Shown piece after piece: positions 37,215 to 44,698 of a DNA stretch of 64,000 nucleotides; position 1 is the first letter of the stretch, and the number at the start of each line of letters is the position of its first letter. The position numbers and the translations under genes are program-made. The notes beneath the pieces were generated by a model. It searched no databases, was not told the origin of the DNA, and worked only from the letters and a program-made list of their open reading frames with translations. The stretch is from Persebacter sp965221835 (GTDB lineage Bacteria > Pseudomonadota > Gammaproteobacteria > Tethybacterales > Persebacteraceae), in NCBI GenBank assembly GCA_965221835.1, contig OZ244916.1:1302001-1366000 (forward strand), in the 5' to 3' direction.

Positions 37215-38140
37215 GTAGCACCGAAAAACGCGGCGACAAAGCAATTGTCGCCGTTGTAGCAGTAGGGGCGGCGATATTGTGGTTGGTCAACAAATCGCCC
37301 GATTTGCTATTGCTGACTCTATCCATCGTCAGCGGCGTTTTATACGCCTACTATGCAACAACGCGCCGCCGTCCGGCACACCATTTCGCCGAAAAATCCG
37401 AATATATCGCCTATCGTCAACCGACAATATTGTGGCGCGATTTTTTCGTCATCTTTTTCGTCATTTTCATATTTCGCGGATTTTTTTATAGTTGGTTTAC
37501 CATTCCCTCAAACTCAATGCAACCGACTCTCACAGTGGGCGATTTTGTATTGGTCGACCGCCGCCGCTACGGTTTCCATTTGCCGGTCATCAATTCCCGT
37601 TTGTCCAAAGGCGAAGAACCGCGGCGCGGCGACATTGTCGTTTTTCGCCATCCGCAAAGCGAAATCGTTTATATCAAACGAATTATGGCGGTGCCGGGAG
37701 ATAGCATCGCATTGCGTGCCGGCGGAGAAGTTGCAATCAACGACATCAAACTCGCCGCCCGCAAAGAAGGCGATTATAAATACGATGGCGGCGGCGACAC
37801 CGTGCGCTATGCCGAAAAAATGCCGGAAGATGGCTGGCATTTTACTTTGCGGGATAAAAACGCGCGCGGCGGAATCGCCATCCCGCCCGATTCCGCCTAT
37901 TGCGGTTTGCGAGACGGCGGATTATCCATGCGTTGCGTTGTGCCGTCCGGTCATTATTTCGTACTGGGCGATAATCGCGACCACAGCAGCGATAGCCGAT
38001 TTTGGGGATTCGTCCCGCGCGACAATATCATCGGTCCCGCCCAAAATGTCATCGTCAATATCGGCGAATGGTCACGCGCCGGTAAATCATTGCGCCTGAA
38101 TCCGGCGGAGGACCCGCCCGACCGGTCAACAGAACAATGA
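37211..38140 (+). CDS. lepB: Signal peptidase I
   Basis: A 309-residue inner-membrane serine/lysine protease removing signal peptides from exported proteins. Two N-terminal hydrophobic segments (IVAVVAVGAAILWLV; LLLTLSIVSGVLYAYY) and a third before the catalytic domain anchor it. Box B is FTIPSNSMQPTLTVGDFVLV with the catalytic Ser, box D is EIVYIKRIMAVPGDSI with the catalytic Lys, and box E is YFVLGDNRDHSSDSRFWGFV. It would process the three secreted paralogs nearby. It overlaps lepA and rnc by 4 bp each. Confidence 0.97.
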
Positions 38141-38811
38141 CCGACAACAGCGGCGCATTAAAAACGCTGCATCGGTTCGCCGATAAAGAATTGCAAAAAC
38201 GCGCCTGTACTCACGCTTCGGCAGGTGCGGCACATAACGAAAGATTGGAATGGTTGGGCGATGCACTTTGCGATTTTTTGGTCGGCGATTTGTTGTTTGC
38301 ACAATATCCCGCCTTGCCCGAAGGAAAACTCACATTAGCGCGATCTTTTTTGGTCGGCGATAATCATCTGGCAACAATCGCCCGCCGCACAGAACTCCCG
38401 CACCTTTTAATTTTGTCGCCCGCCGAAGAACGAGACGGCGGACGCAATCGCGATTCTATTTTGGCGGGCGCCGTAGAAGCGTATCTCGCCGCGATTTATT
38501 TGGACGGCGGAATAAATGCAGCACGAAATGCCGTCAAAGTTTTATTCGCCGATTCGCTAAACGATGTGCGCCGGCGAATTCGCCAAAAAAACGCGCTGCA
38601 AGATAGCAAAACACGCCTGCAAGAATATCTGCAAAAACGCGCCGCCCCGCCGCCGCAATATCGCATTTTGCAACGCGGGCAAATCTCCCGCCGCACATTT
38701 TGCATTGCCGAATGTCGCACCGAAAAAAATGTCACTCTCGCCATCGGTCGCAATCGCCGCGAAAGCGAACAAATCGCCGCCGCCGCTATATTGGCATTTT
38801 TAGAAAAATGA
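38137..38811 (+). CDS. rnc: Ribonuclease III
   Basis: A 224-residue double-strand-specific endonuclease for rRNA processing. The signature is ERLEWLGDALCDFLVGDLLF, with Glu and Asp for Mg binding, and a second acidic motif lies in GAVEAYLAAIYLDGG. The C-terminal dsRNA-binding domain begins around DSKTRLQEYLQKRAAPPPQY and ends GRNRRESEQIAAAAILAFL. Position between lepB and era matches the proteobacterial operon. It overlaps era by 4 bp. Confidence 0.96.
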   Translation: MTDNSGALKTLHRFADKELQKRACTHASAGAAHNERLEWLGDALCDFLVGDLLFAQYPALPEGKLTLARSFLVGDNHLATIARRTELPHLLILSPAEERDGGRNRDSILAGAVEAYLAAIYLDGGINAARNAVKVLFADSLNDVRRRIRQKNALQDSKTRLQEYLQKRAAPPPQYRILQRGQISRRTFCIAECRTEKNVTLAIGRNRRESEQIAAAAILAFLEK

Positions 38812-39689
38812 AATGCGGTTTTGTCGCCGTTGTCGGTCGCCCGAATATCGGAAAATCCACTTTGGTCAATGCATTAGCCGGCGAAAAAGCAAGTATCGTA
38901 TCACGCCGCCGACAAACAACCCGCGGAGTCGTTCGTGCCGTTTGCAATTGCGAAGGAATGCGAATTATGTTGCTGGATTCGCCGGGATGGCAAAACCGCC
39001 GCACGGACGATTTTGCACGGACAATAAACGGCGGGGCAGAATGGGCGGCAGAATCGGCGGATGTCGCCATATTTATGACAACTCCCCGCTGGACAGCCGA
39101 AGATGCCGCTTTTTTATCGCGTCTTTCGCCCCGTGTGCCGACAATCGCCGCAATTAATAAAACCGATTTGGTCAAAGACGGACGCGAATTGTTGCCCTTC
39201 GTCGAATCGCTGCGGCAAAAACACGATTTCGCCGCTATCGTGCCGCTGTCCGCCCTATACAAAAAAGGATTACGCGAATTGCAACAAGAAACCGCAGCAT
39301 TGTTGCCCGATGAAAATGCCCCGTTTGCAACCGATTTTCGCGAAGACGAAAACTTTGTATACGGCGAATTGTTGCGGGAAAAACTCATGCGAATGTTAGA
39401 CGGCGAAATGCCGTATCGGGTCGGCGTTCTGTGTCGCTTTGACGGCAAAACGCCGGGCGGATTACCCCGCATTCGTGCCGAAGTTTATGCAGAACGCAAC
39501 TCGCAAAAAGCCGTCATTCTCGGACGAGGCGGCACAATGCTGACAAAAATCGCATCAGCAGCCCGATTTGACATTGAACGACATCGGGGCGAAAAAATCT
39601 TTCTGGCAATACGCGTACTCGTCCGCCCGCAATGGCGTCGCAACCCCCGCCTCCTCACACAAATGCGAATCGGCACACCGGATTCTTAA
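38808..39689 (+). CDS. era: GTPase Era
   Basis: A 293-residue GTPase that binds 16S rRNA and assists 30S maturation. G1 is VVGRPNIGKSTLVNALAGEK, G3 is LLDSPGWQ (usually DTPG, so Thr is Ser here), G4 is NKTD, and the switch RRRQTTRGVVRAV is near normal. The C-terminal KH domain carries KAVILGRGGTMLTKIASAAR and ends a little beyond the usual length. In many proteobacteria recO-pdxJ-acpS follow directly; here a MITE-like element and a surface-protein gene intervene and recO is absent. Confidence 0.97.
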   Translation: MKCGFVAVVGRPNIGKSTLVNALAGEKASIVSRRRQTTRGVVRAVCNCEGMRIMLLDSPGWQNRRTDDFARTINGGAEWAAESADVAIFMTTPRWTAEDAAFLSRLSPRVPTIAAINKTDLVKDGRELLPFVESLRQKHDFAAIVPLSALYKKGLRELQQETAALLPDENAPFATDFREDENFVYGELLREKLMRMLDGEMPYRVGVLCRFDGKTPGGLPRIRAEVYAERNSQKAVILGRGGTMLTKIASAARFDIERHRGEKIFLAIRVLVRPQWRRNPRLLTQMRIGTPDS

Positions 39690-39700
39690 ACGCGTTCCCT

Positions 39701-39864
39701 CCTCGCCCCCGACATTTGTCGGGGGCGAAACAAGCCGCAGCAGTTTACTGCTGCAAAACCCGGCATTTTCCGTGAACGATAGATTGCGGCGAAAAGGCGG
39801 GAATCGGGGGGCGGAGTAAACTCCGCCGTACTCGTTTCGCCCCCGACAAATGTCGGGGGCGAGG
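39701..39864. mobile_element. MITE-like element, complete copy
   Basis: A 164-bp element with perfect 31-bp terminal inverted repeats (39701-39731 and 39834-39864). Each terminus is itself a near-palindrome (CGCCCCCGACA, 2 nt, TGTCGGGGGCG). Two more perfect palindromes lie inside: GCAGCAGTTTACTGCTGC at 39737-39754 and GGCGGAGTAAACTCCGCC at 39810-39827. It has no coding capacity. A left-truncated second copy is at 42340-42469 and a single half-terminus at 46893-46913. No clear target duplication was seen. Confidence 0.85.
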
Positions 39865-39919
39865 AATTCTTTTTTCCATTCCCGCAACCCCAAAAAAAAT
39901 CGGCAGAAAAGTACATTCC

Positions 39920-39939
39920 ATTCCCGCGAACGCGGGAAT
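39920..39939. repeat. Isolated ATTCCC-N8-GGGAAT palindrome
   Basis: ATTCCCGCGAACGCGGGAAT, the same palindrome that forms the ends of the second MITE-like family, here standing alone. The preceding word AAAAGTACATTCCATTCCCG also recurs near 46974 and 47266. Confidence 0.7.
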
Positions 39940-39967
39940 CTGTACGCGCAACCCCCAAAAAAAAAAT

Positions 39968-39993
39968 CGGCGGGTTTCCCCGCCGGTTTTTTT
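39968..39993. terminator. Bidirectional Rho-independent terminator between era and the surface-protein gene
   Basis: CGGCGGG-TTTC-CCCGCCG followed by GTTTTTTT on the plus strand; on the minus strand the same stem is followed by a long T-run. It fits termination of lepA-lepB-rnc-era and of the converging gene at 40066. Confidence 0.75.
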
Positions 39994-40067
39994 CCCTCCT
40001 TCTCTCTCCTTCTCTCCCCTCTCCCTTTTTCCCTCCCCCCTTCTCCTTTTTCTCTTTTCTCTCCTTC
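39987..40067. other. 81-nt pure pyrimidine tract
   Basis: Every base on the plus strand from 39987 to 40067 is C or T, with partial mirror-like runs of CCCTCC and TCTCTCC. It covers the end of the terminator and touches the stop codon of the converging gene, so its transcript would end in a purine-only tail. Confidence 0.9.
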
Positions 40068-41937
40068 AGAAACGATGTACCGCATTTATTTGGAAGCGGG
40101 CATTTTCCGCAAAACCGCCGAAACTCCGCCATTGAAAACCGGCGGTCGGGCGAATCGTCCATTTATTATAACGGAAATCGCCTTGCAAATTCAACTCGTT
40201 GCGGGTTTCCGTCTCACCTTTTTCATATTCGGAATGCAAACGATAAACCGGCGATATTTTCCAAACTTCGTTTTGCAAGTTTGCCGATAACGATAAATCA
40301 TAATCCGCCGTCTCCCCCGCAACCGATTCCGAAAATGTCGCCGTCCACAAATCCGCCGTGTATTTTCCGCCGCTTGTATAACGAAAATCACCAAACTCGC
40401 CGTTCGCGTTTGTCTGATTCGCCAAATAATATAAATGCCATTTGTCTTTGCGAAAATCCGCCCGCCCGCCGATGTTTGCGGCATAACCGCTTTCGGTCGC
40501 CGAATAACCAAACTCGGGAGTGAAATTGAAATCGGGAACTTCGCCGCTTGACAAAAATACCGCAATCGCCCCGACAAGAAAAATGCCCGCCCCGATGTGT
40601 GCCAAATCTTTCGCATCGCTTTCGCCGTCGCCGCCCGTTCGCCGGACAAAAACCTCGCCGCCGTCCGCAAAATATCGGTTGTTGCCGTCCGCAATAAATA
40701 CAACCGTCAACCGGTCTCTCGCCACATCAAAATCTTCGGGCATTTGCGGAAATCCGCCCACACCAAAAAGTTGCGGGTCGTTGCAATTCGGTAAATCCGC
40801 AAAACCAGAAGATTCCCGAATTATGCATCCGCCTACAGGGTCATCTTCGTTAAATTGCAACGGGGCAAACTCCGCCCCGACACGCCCCGATGCAATCGCC
40901 GCCGACATCAAAGCCGAATCATCTCGCACAACGGGAATTCCGCAAAGTTCGGCGGCGGCGGTGTTGCCGCTATTAATCGTAATGGAAGGAATCCAGCCCG
41001 CCCTTTCGCACGATGCGGCGGTATATGTCGGCGAAATCAATGTTGAGTTTGCCGCCAAATATATTGCGGGCGTTTGACAAAAACCGCCGCCGCCGTTTGC
41101 GGGCGAAAAAACTTGCGTATTTCCGCAGTTTTCCGCCGTTCTGTCTTTGCAAATATTTTCGTTTTCGTCAAGATATTGCGTGTTTTCGCAATCATCTTCC
41201 GTTAATATAATTCTCGGTTCGCATTCCGTCGTAGAACCGTCAACAAATTGATGCGTTTCAGTATTTTCGCAAACGCACATCGTAACATCTGCCGAGTCAT
41301 TTATTGCATTCGCCCCGCAGTTTGCCGGAATCAATTCGCAAGTAATATCATCGTTTGATATAAATCCGTCCATACATTGAACGGGGTTTAATCCTTGCGA
41401 ACCAGCGACGGGTTGCGGTGTTTCGGCAAAATCTGCATCAAGGAAAAATTCGCCCGTGCCTGCTGTTGCGGCGGTATTTCCCGTACTTTCCGCAAAAGCA
41501 AATTCGTTGCCCGTTGCGGTGTACATATAAACAGTTGCTACTGGAAATCCGCCATTAATAAGAATAAAGCGGTCGCCTACTTCCATTTCTTTTCCATTAT
41601 CAGGAAATAGTAATAAGTTGTTTGTTGAACCAAGATTATTTACATCAGGTTGTATCAAGAACAAATTATCTTCGTCATTTTGTCTGCTTATTAAAGAAGA
41701 GGCGGCTCCAAATTCAGTTGGAAAAGCTGAAGATGCGGTACGAATGCTATCTATAATAGCAGGAATCGTATCGCTGAAATCTACGCCGAATCTCGTATAT
41801 GTTGGACGCTGATAAACATTTGCCGTTGCGGGAGTCATAACGCCGTCAGATTCCTGTGCAATTGCGGAAATGTTAGACAATCCCGCCGCAAATAAAACGG
41901 CGGCGGCGATGATGATTTTATTGATTTTCGTTTTCAT
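40066..41937 (-). CDS. Secreted cysteine-rich protein with C-terminal beta-barrel-like domain (paralog 1)
   Basis: A 623-residue protein with a signal peptide (KIIIAAAVLFAAGLSNISAI, cleavage near AIAQ). The first 200 residues are a unique globular region. A Cys-rich middle (about 210-330) carries EGF-like spacing (LIPANCGANAIN; RTAENCGNTQVFSPA). A conserved block with CIIRESSGFADLPNC and DPQLFGVGGFPQMP follows, then one hydrophobic helix (IGAGIFLVGAIAVFLSSG) and about 160 residues of alternating beta pattern ending INAVHRF. A final Phe is the usual outer-membrane insertion signal. GAGG ribosome site. Paralogs lie at 47518 and 59376. Function unknown; surface exposure is inferred. Confidence 0.8.
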   Translation of the reverse strand: MKTKINKIIIAAAVLFAAGLSNISAIAQESDGVMTPATANVYQRPTYTRFGVDFSDTIPAIIDSIRTASSAFPTEFGAASSLISRQNDEDNLFLIQPDVNNLGSTNNLLLFPDNGKEMEVGDRFILINGGFPVATVYMYTATGNEFAFAESTGNTAATAGTGEFFLDADFAETPQPVAGSQGLNPVQCMDGFISNDDITCELIPANCGANAINDSADVTMCVCENTETHQFVDGSTTECEPRIILTEDDCENTQYLDENENICKDRTAENCGNTQVFSPANGGGGFCQTPAIYLAANSTLISPTYTAASCERAGWIPSITINSGNTAAAELCGIPVVRDDSALMSAAIASGRVGAEFAPLQFNEDDPVGGCIIRESSGFADLPNCNDPQLFGVGGFPQMPEDFDVARDRLTVVFIADGNNRYFADGGEVFVRRTGGDGESDAKDLAHIGAGIFLVGAIAVFLSSGEVPDFNFTPEFGYSATESGYAANIGGRADFRKDKWHLYYLANQTNANGEFGDFRYTSGGKYTADLWTATFSESVAGETADYDLSLSANLQNEVWKISPVYRLHSEYEKGETETRNELNLQGDFRYNKWTIRPTAGFQWRSFGGFAENARFQINAVHRF

Positions 41938-41969
41938 AAGATTTTCCTCTGTGATAAATAACAGGCGAA

Positions 41970-41998
41970 AGTATAACACATCCCGCCCGAAAATACAA
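41970..41998 (-). promoter_or_regulatory. Promoter of surface-protein paralog 1
   Basis: TTGTAT (41998-41993), 17 bp, TATACT (41975-41970). The block CGGGCGGGATGTGTTATACT, covering most of the spacer and the -10, is identical to those before paralog 2 and before iscU. Confidence 0.7.
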
Positions 41999-42125
41999 AA
42001 AACCCCCCCGCCGATAATAAAAAAACGGACAGGGACAAAAACAGGATAGAACCGCCAAAAAAGAGCACAAAAACACCCACAAAAATGCACAAATCGCTGA
42101 TTTGCCGTGTTATTTGCAGAAGTTT

Positions 42126-42322
42126 TTACATTAGTAGACCTTTTTACTACACTGTACTTTGCAATAACTACACTGTTAATGCAATCTACTACACTAATTA
42201 TTGCATTTCATACCTGCAAAGGGCATCCCCGACCCTGCACACCCCCCTCAAAATGCCCACAATTTGAAATAATAGTATAGTACTTTGCATTAACAGTGTA
42301 GTAAATTGCATGATTAGTGTAA
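42126..42322. repeat. Inverted arrays of 21-bp repeats
   Basis: Three contiguous 21-bp units of form CTACACT-N6/7-TGCA-N3/4 at 42147-42167, 42168-42188 and 42189-42209 are preceded by a degenerate unit at 42126-42146. After a 50-bp GC-richer spacer (42210-42259), three units in opposite orientation occupy 42260-42280, 42281-42301 and 42302-42322. The innermost right unit is the most diverged. The geometry is head-to-head around the spacer. No gene is present. The array sits between paralog 1 and pdxJ, next to a truncated MITE copy. Confidence 0.85.
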
Positions 42323-42339
42323 GGATTTGCTGACTTTTC

Positions 42340-42469
42340 GCAGCAGTTTACTGCTGCAAACCCCGGCATTTTCCGTGAACGAAAGAATGCGGCGGGAAAT
42401 CGGAAATCGGGGGGCGGAGTAAACTCCGCCGTACTCGTTTCGCCCCCGACAAATGTCAGGGGCGAGAAA
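42340..42469. mobile_element. MITE-like element, copy lacking its left end
   Basis: It matches the element at 39701-39864 from the GCAGCAGTTTACTGCTGC palindrome to the right terminus, with a few substitutions and one mismatch in the terminal palindrome. The left 31-bp terminus is missing; the sequence breaks 18 bp after the 21-bp repeat array. Confidence 0.8.
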
Positions 42470-42491
42470 TTAGAAATGCCGAAAAAATTGC

Positions 42492-42497
42492 TACAAT
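42492..42497 (+). promoter_or_regulatory. -10 hexamer (TACAAT) 6 nt before pdxJ
   Basis: TTGCTACAATTGCAAAATG has exactly 6 nt between the hexamer and the ATG. It gives pdxJ-acpS-nagZ its own promoter, needed because the operon is cut off from era. Confidence 0.6.
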
Positions 42498-42503
42498 TGC
42501 AAA

Positions 42504-43196
42504 ATGAATCTCGGCATAAATATAGACCATATTGCGACTGTGCGGCAGGCACGGAAAACGGCGTATCCCGATTTAGCAAAAGCGGCGGGCGAGGCGGAAG
42601 CGGGCGGGGCGGATTTTATTACCGTGCATTTGCGGGAAGACCGGCGGCATATTACGGACGGCGATTTACCGGCATTATCGCATTGCATCGGCACTTTTCT
42701 CAATTTGGAGATTGCCGCAACCGAAGAAATGCGGGCGATTGCATTGAATATTGCCCCGCCGAAAATATGTATTGTGCCGGAACGGCGGCAAGAAATAACG
42801 ACCGAAGGCGGATTGAATGCGGGCGAATGTGTGGGATTTTTGCGGGATTTTATTGTGCCGTTGCAAGCCGCCGGTTTGGAAGTTTCGCTTTTTATAGACC
42901 CGGACGAATCGCAGATTGCCGCCGCTGCTGCTATCGGGGCGGATGCGGTGGAATTGCATACCGGAGAATATGCGGCAAGCGGCAATGCGGCGGCAACGGC
43001 GAATGCGGCAAAAATTGCTGCCGCCGCAGGATTGCGAGTGCATGCCGGACACGGATTGCGTTTGGACAATGTAGCGGCGATTGTTGCGGTGCCGGAAATT
43101 TGCGAATTGAATATCGGGCATGCGATTGTTGCACGGGCGTTATTTGTCGGTTTGCGGCAGGCGGTGCGGGAAATGGCGGCGGCGGTAAAAAAATGA
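42504..43196 (+). CDS. pdxJ: Pyridoxine 5'-phosphate synthase
   Basis: A 230-residue TIM-barrel enzyme joining 1-deoxyxylulose 5-phosphate and 3-amino-2-oxopropyl phosphate. Motifs are LGINIDHIATVRQARKTAYP, ITVHLREDRRHI, VPERRQEITTEGGLN with the catalytic Glu, and HAGHGL near the end. The gene overlaps acpS by 4 bp (ATGA). The pair pdxJ-acpS is typically the tail of the lepA-rnc-era operon in proteobacteria. Confidence 0.96.
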   Translation: MNLGINIDHIATVRQARKTAYPDLAKAAGEAEAGGADFITVHLREDRRHITDGDLPALSHCIGTFLNLEIAATEEMRAIALNIAPPKICIVPERRQEITTEGGLNAGECVGFLRDFIVPLQAAGLEVSLFIDPDESQIAAAAAIGADAVELHTGEYAASGNAAATANAAKIAAAAGLRVHAGHGLRLDNVAAIVAVPEICELNIGHAIVARALFVGLRQAVREMAAAVKK

Positions 43197-43576
43197 TTGC
43201 AGGAGTTGGAAATGATATTGTGGATATGCGGCGGATTCGGGCGATTTTGTTGCGTCATCCGCAGCGTTTTCCGGTGCGGATATTGACAAACGAAGAACGG
43301 CGGGAGTTTGCCGCCCGATTTGATTCTGACATTTGCGAATATTTGGCGGGGCGGTTAGCGGCAAAAGAGGCGTTGGCGAAATCGTTAAAAAGAGGATTGC
43401 GGTCGCCGGTCGGATGGCAATATATTTCGGTTTTGTCGGAAAATGGTGCGCCGTCTTTTGTTTTTTCGCCGCCGTTGCAAAGTTATTTACGCAAATGCGG
43501 GATTTCGGTTTGCAGCGTTTCTATTTCGCACGATGGCGATTATGCCGCCGCCGTTGTCATCGCCGAAAAAATATGA
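43193..43576 (+). CDS. acpS: Holo-[acyl-carrier-protein] synthase
   Basis: A 127-residue enzyme that transfers phosphopantetheine from CoA to acyl carrier protein. The Mg-binding motif is GVGNDIVDMRRI with the Asp, and the second is YLAGRLAAKEALAKSLKRG with the Glu and Lys. SVSISHDGDYAAAVVIAE forms the C-terminal strand. It ends inside the 47-bp duplication that precedes nagZ. Confidence 0.95.
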   Translation: MIAGVGNDIVDMRRIRAILLRHPQRFPVRILTNEERREFAARFDSDICEYLAGRLAAKEALAKSLKRGLRSPVGWQYISVLSENGAPSFVFSPPLQSYLRKCGISVCSVSISHDGDYAAAVVIAEKI

Positions 43577-43661
43577 ACGAAAATATGAAACTAAAAAACG
43601 CAAATTTGACCGAAAAAATATGAACGAAAATATGAAACTTAAAAACGCGAATTTGATGATT
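43567..43661 (+). repeat. 47-bp tandem duplication at the acpS/nagZ junction, creating a 16-codon frame
   Basis: The sequence starting AAAAAATATGAACGAAAATA is repeated 47 bp later (start codons at 43573 and 43620) with few changes. Copy one gives a frame 43573-43623 of 16 codons whose first 11-12 residues copy the nagZ N terminus (MNENMKLKNANL). Its stop overlaps the nagZ ATG as ATGA, and its own ATG overlaps the acpS stop in the same way. Confidence 0.85.
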
Positions 43662-44627
43662 GCGTTATGCGGCGATTTGGAAATCACGGCACAAGACCGC
43701 CGCAATCTTTCGCATTCTGCAGTCGGCGGCGTGATTTTATTTGCGCGAAATTTTCGGGATTCGGCACAACTGCGGCAACTCAATGCGGACATTCGCCGTG
43801 CTGCCGCAAGGGAGATTTTAATCGCTGCAGATCAAGAAGGCGGGCGGGTACAGCGGTTTTGCGGCGGCGATTTTGTATTGTTGCCGGCGGCGGCGGAGTT
43901 GCGAACGGCGGAGGCGGCGAAAGATGCGGGAATGATTATGGCGGCGGCATTGCGGGCGGCGGGAGTGGATTTGAGTTTTGCCCCCGTTTTGGATTTGGCA
44001 CACGGGCGTTCGCAAGTTATCGGAACGCGTGCATTTGCGGCGGATGGCGATTCGGCGGCGGCGAATGCCTTGGCATTTGCGGCGGGAATGCGGGCGGCGG
44101 GAATGGAATGTTGCGGCAAACATTTTCCCGGACACGGTTATGCGAGTGCCGATTCGCACGAAACATTGCCGATAGACGAACGCGAATTTGCCGAAATTGC
44201 TGCTGCCGATTTAATTCCATTCGCAAAATGGGCGGCAGCGAAAATGCCCGCCCTGATGACCGCACACATTGTTTTTCCGAAATGCGATGCGGCGGCGGCG
44301 ACATTTTCGTCTTTTTGGTTGCAAGAAGTTTTACGCAAACAACTGCGATTTGACGGATTGATAATCGGCGACGATTTAACGATGGAAGGTGCAGACATCG
44401 GCGGCATCGGCGAAAGAATGCACGCCGCATTGACAGCGGGCTGCGAAGGATTGCTAATATGCAAACCCGAAGCAGTCGGCAAAACATTGGCAGAAATCAC
44501 AACACCGCCAAACGCAAAAAATCCATGGCTCAAACTAACCCCAAAACCCGACAACATAACCAACACCGGCACCCCGGAATACACCGCCGCCTGCGGGCGG
44601 TTGTTGGATTTATCTGCTAAAAACTAA
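43620..44627 (+). CDS. nagZ: Beta-N-acetylhexosaminidase, glycoside hydrolase family 3
   Basis: A 335-residue cytosolic enzyme removing GlcNAc from 1,6-anhydroMurNAc peptides in peptidoglycan recycling, complementing MltA in this window. Landmarks are VGGVILFARNF, LIAADQEGGRVQRF, GKHFPGHGYASADSH with the catalytic Asp-His pair, and GLIIGDDLTMEGA with the nucleophile Asp. The start is the second copy of the duplicated ATG. It extends the pdxJ-acpS operon. Confidence 0.93.
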   Translation: MNENMKLKNANLMIALCGDLEITAQDRRNLSHSAVGGVILFARNFRDSAQLRQLNADIRRAAAREILIAADQEGGRVQRFCGGDFVLLPAAAELRTAEAAKDAGMIMAAALRAAGVDLSFAPVLDLAHGRSQVIGTRAFAADGDSAAANALAFAAGMRAAGMECCGKHFPGHGYASADSHETLPIDEREFAEIAAADLIPFAKWAAAKMPALMTAHIVFPKCDAAAATFSSFWLQEVLRKQLRFDGLIIGDDLTMEGADIGGIGERMHAALTAGCEGLLICKPEAVGKTLAEITTPPNAKNPWLKLTPKPDNITNTGTPEYTAACGRLLDLSAKN

Positions 44628-44637
44628 CTTTGGATTA

Positions 44638-44662
44638 CAACAGCGGAAAAATACCGCCGTTG
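44638..44662. terminator. Hairpin between converging nagZ and hppA
   Basis: CAACAGCGG, 7 nt, CCGCCGTTG forms a 9-bp stem with one mismatch. The T-run after it is poor in either direction, so this is a weak candidate. Confidence 0.35.
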
Positions 44663-44698
44663 CCGATTCTTTTCCCGCCGCCGCTTATTCGTACAGAT

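Noticed and set aside
42126..42322. CRISPR array
   Set aside because: The 21-bp units are contiguous with no spacers between them, are inverted around a centre and no cas genes are present.
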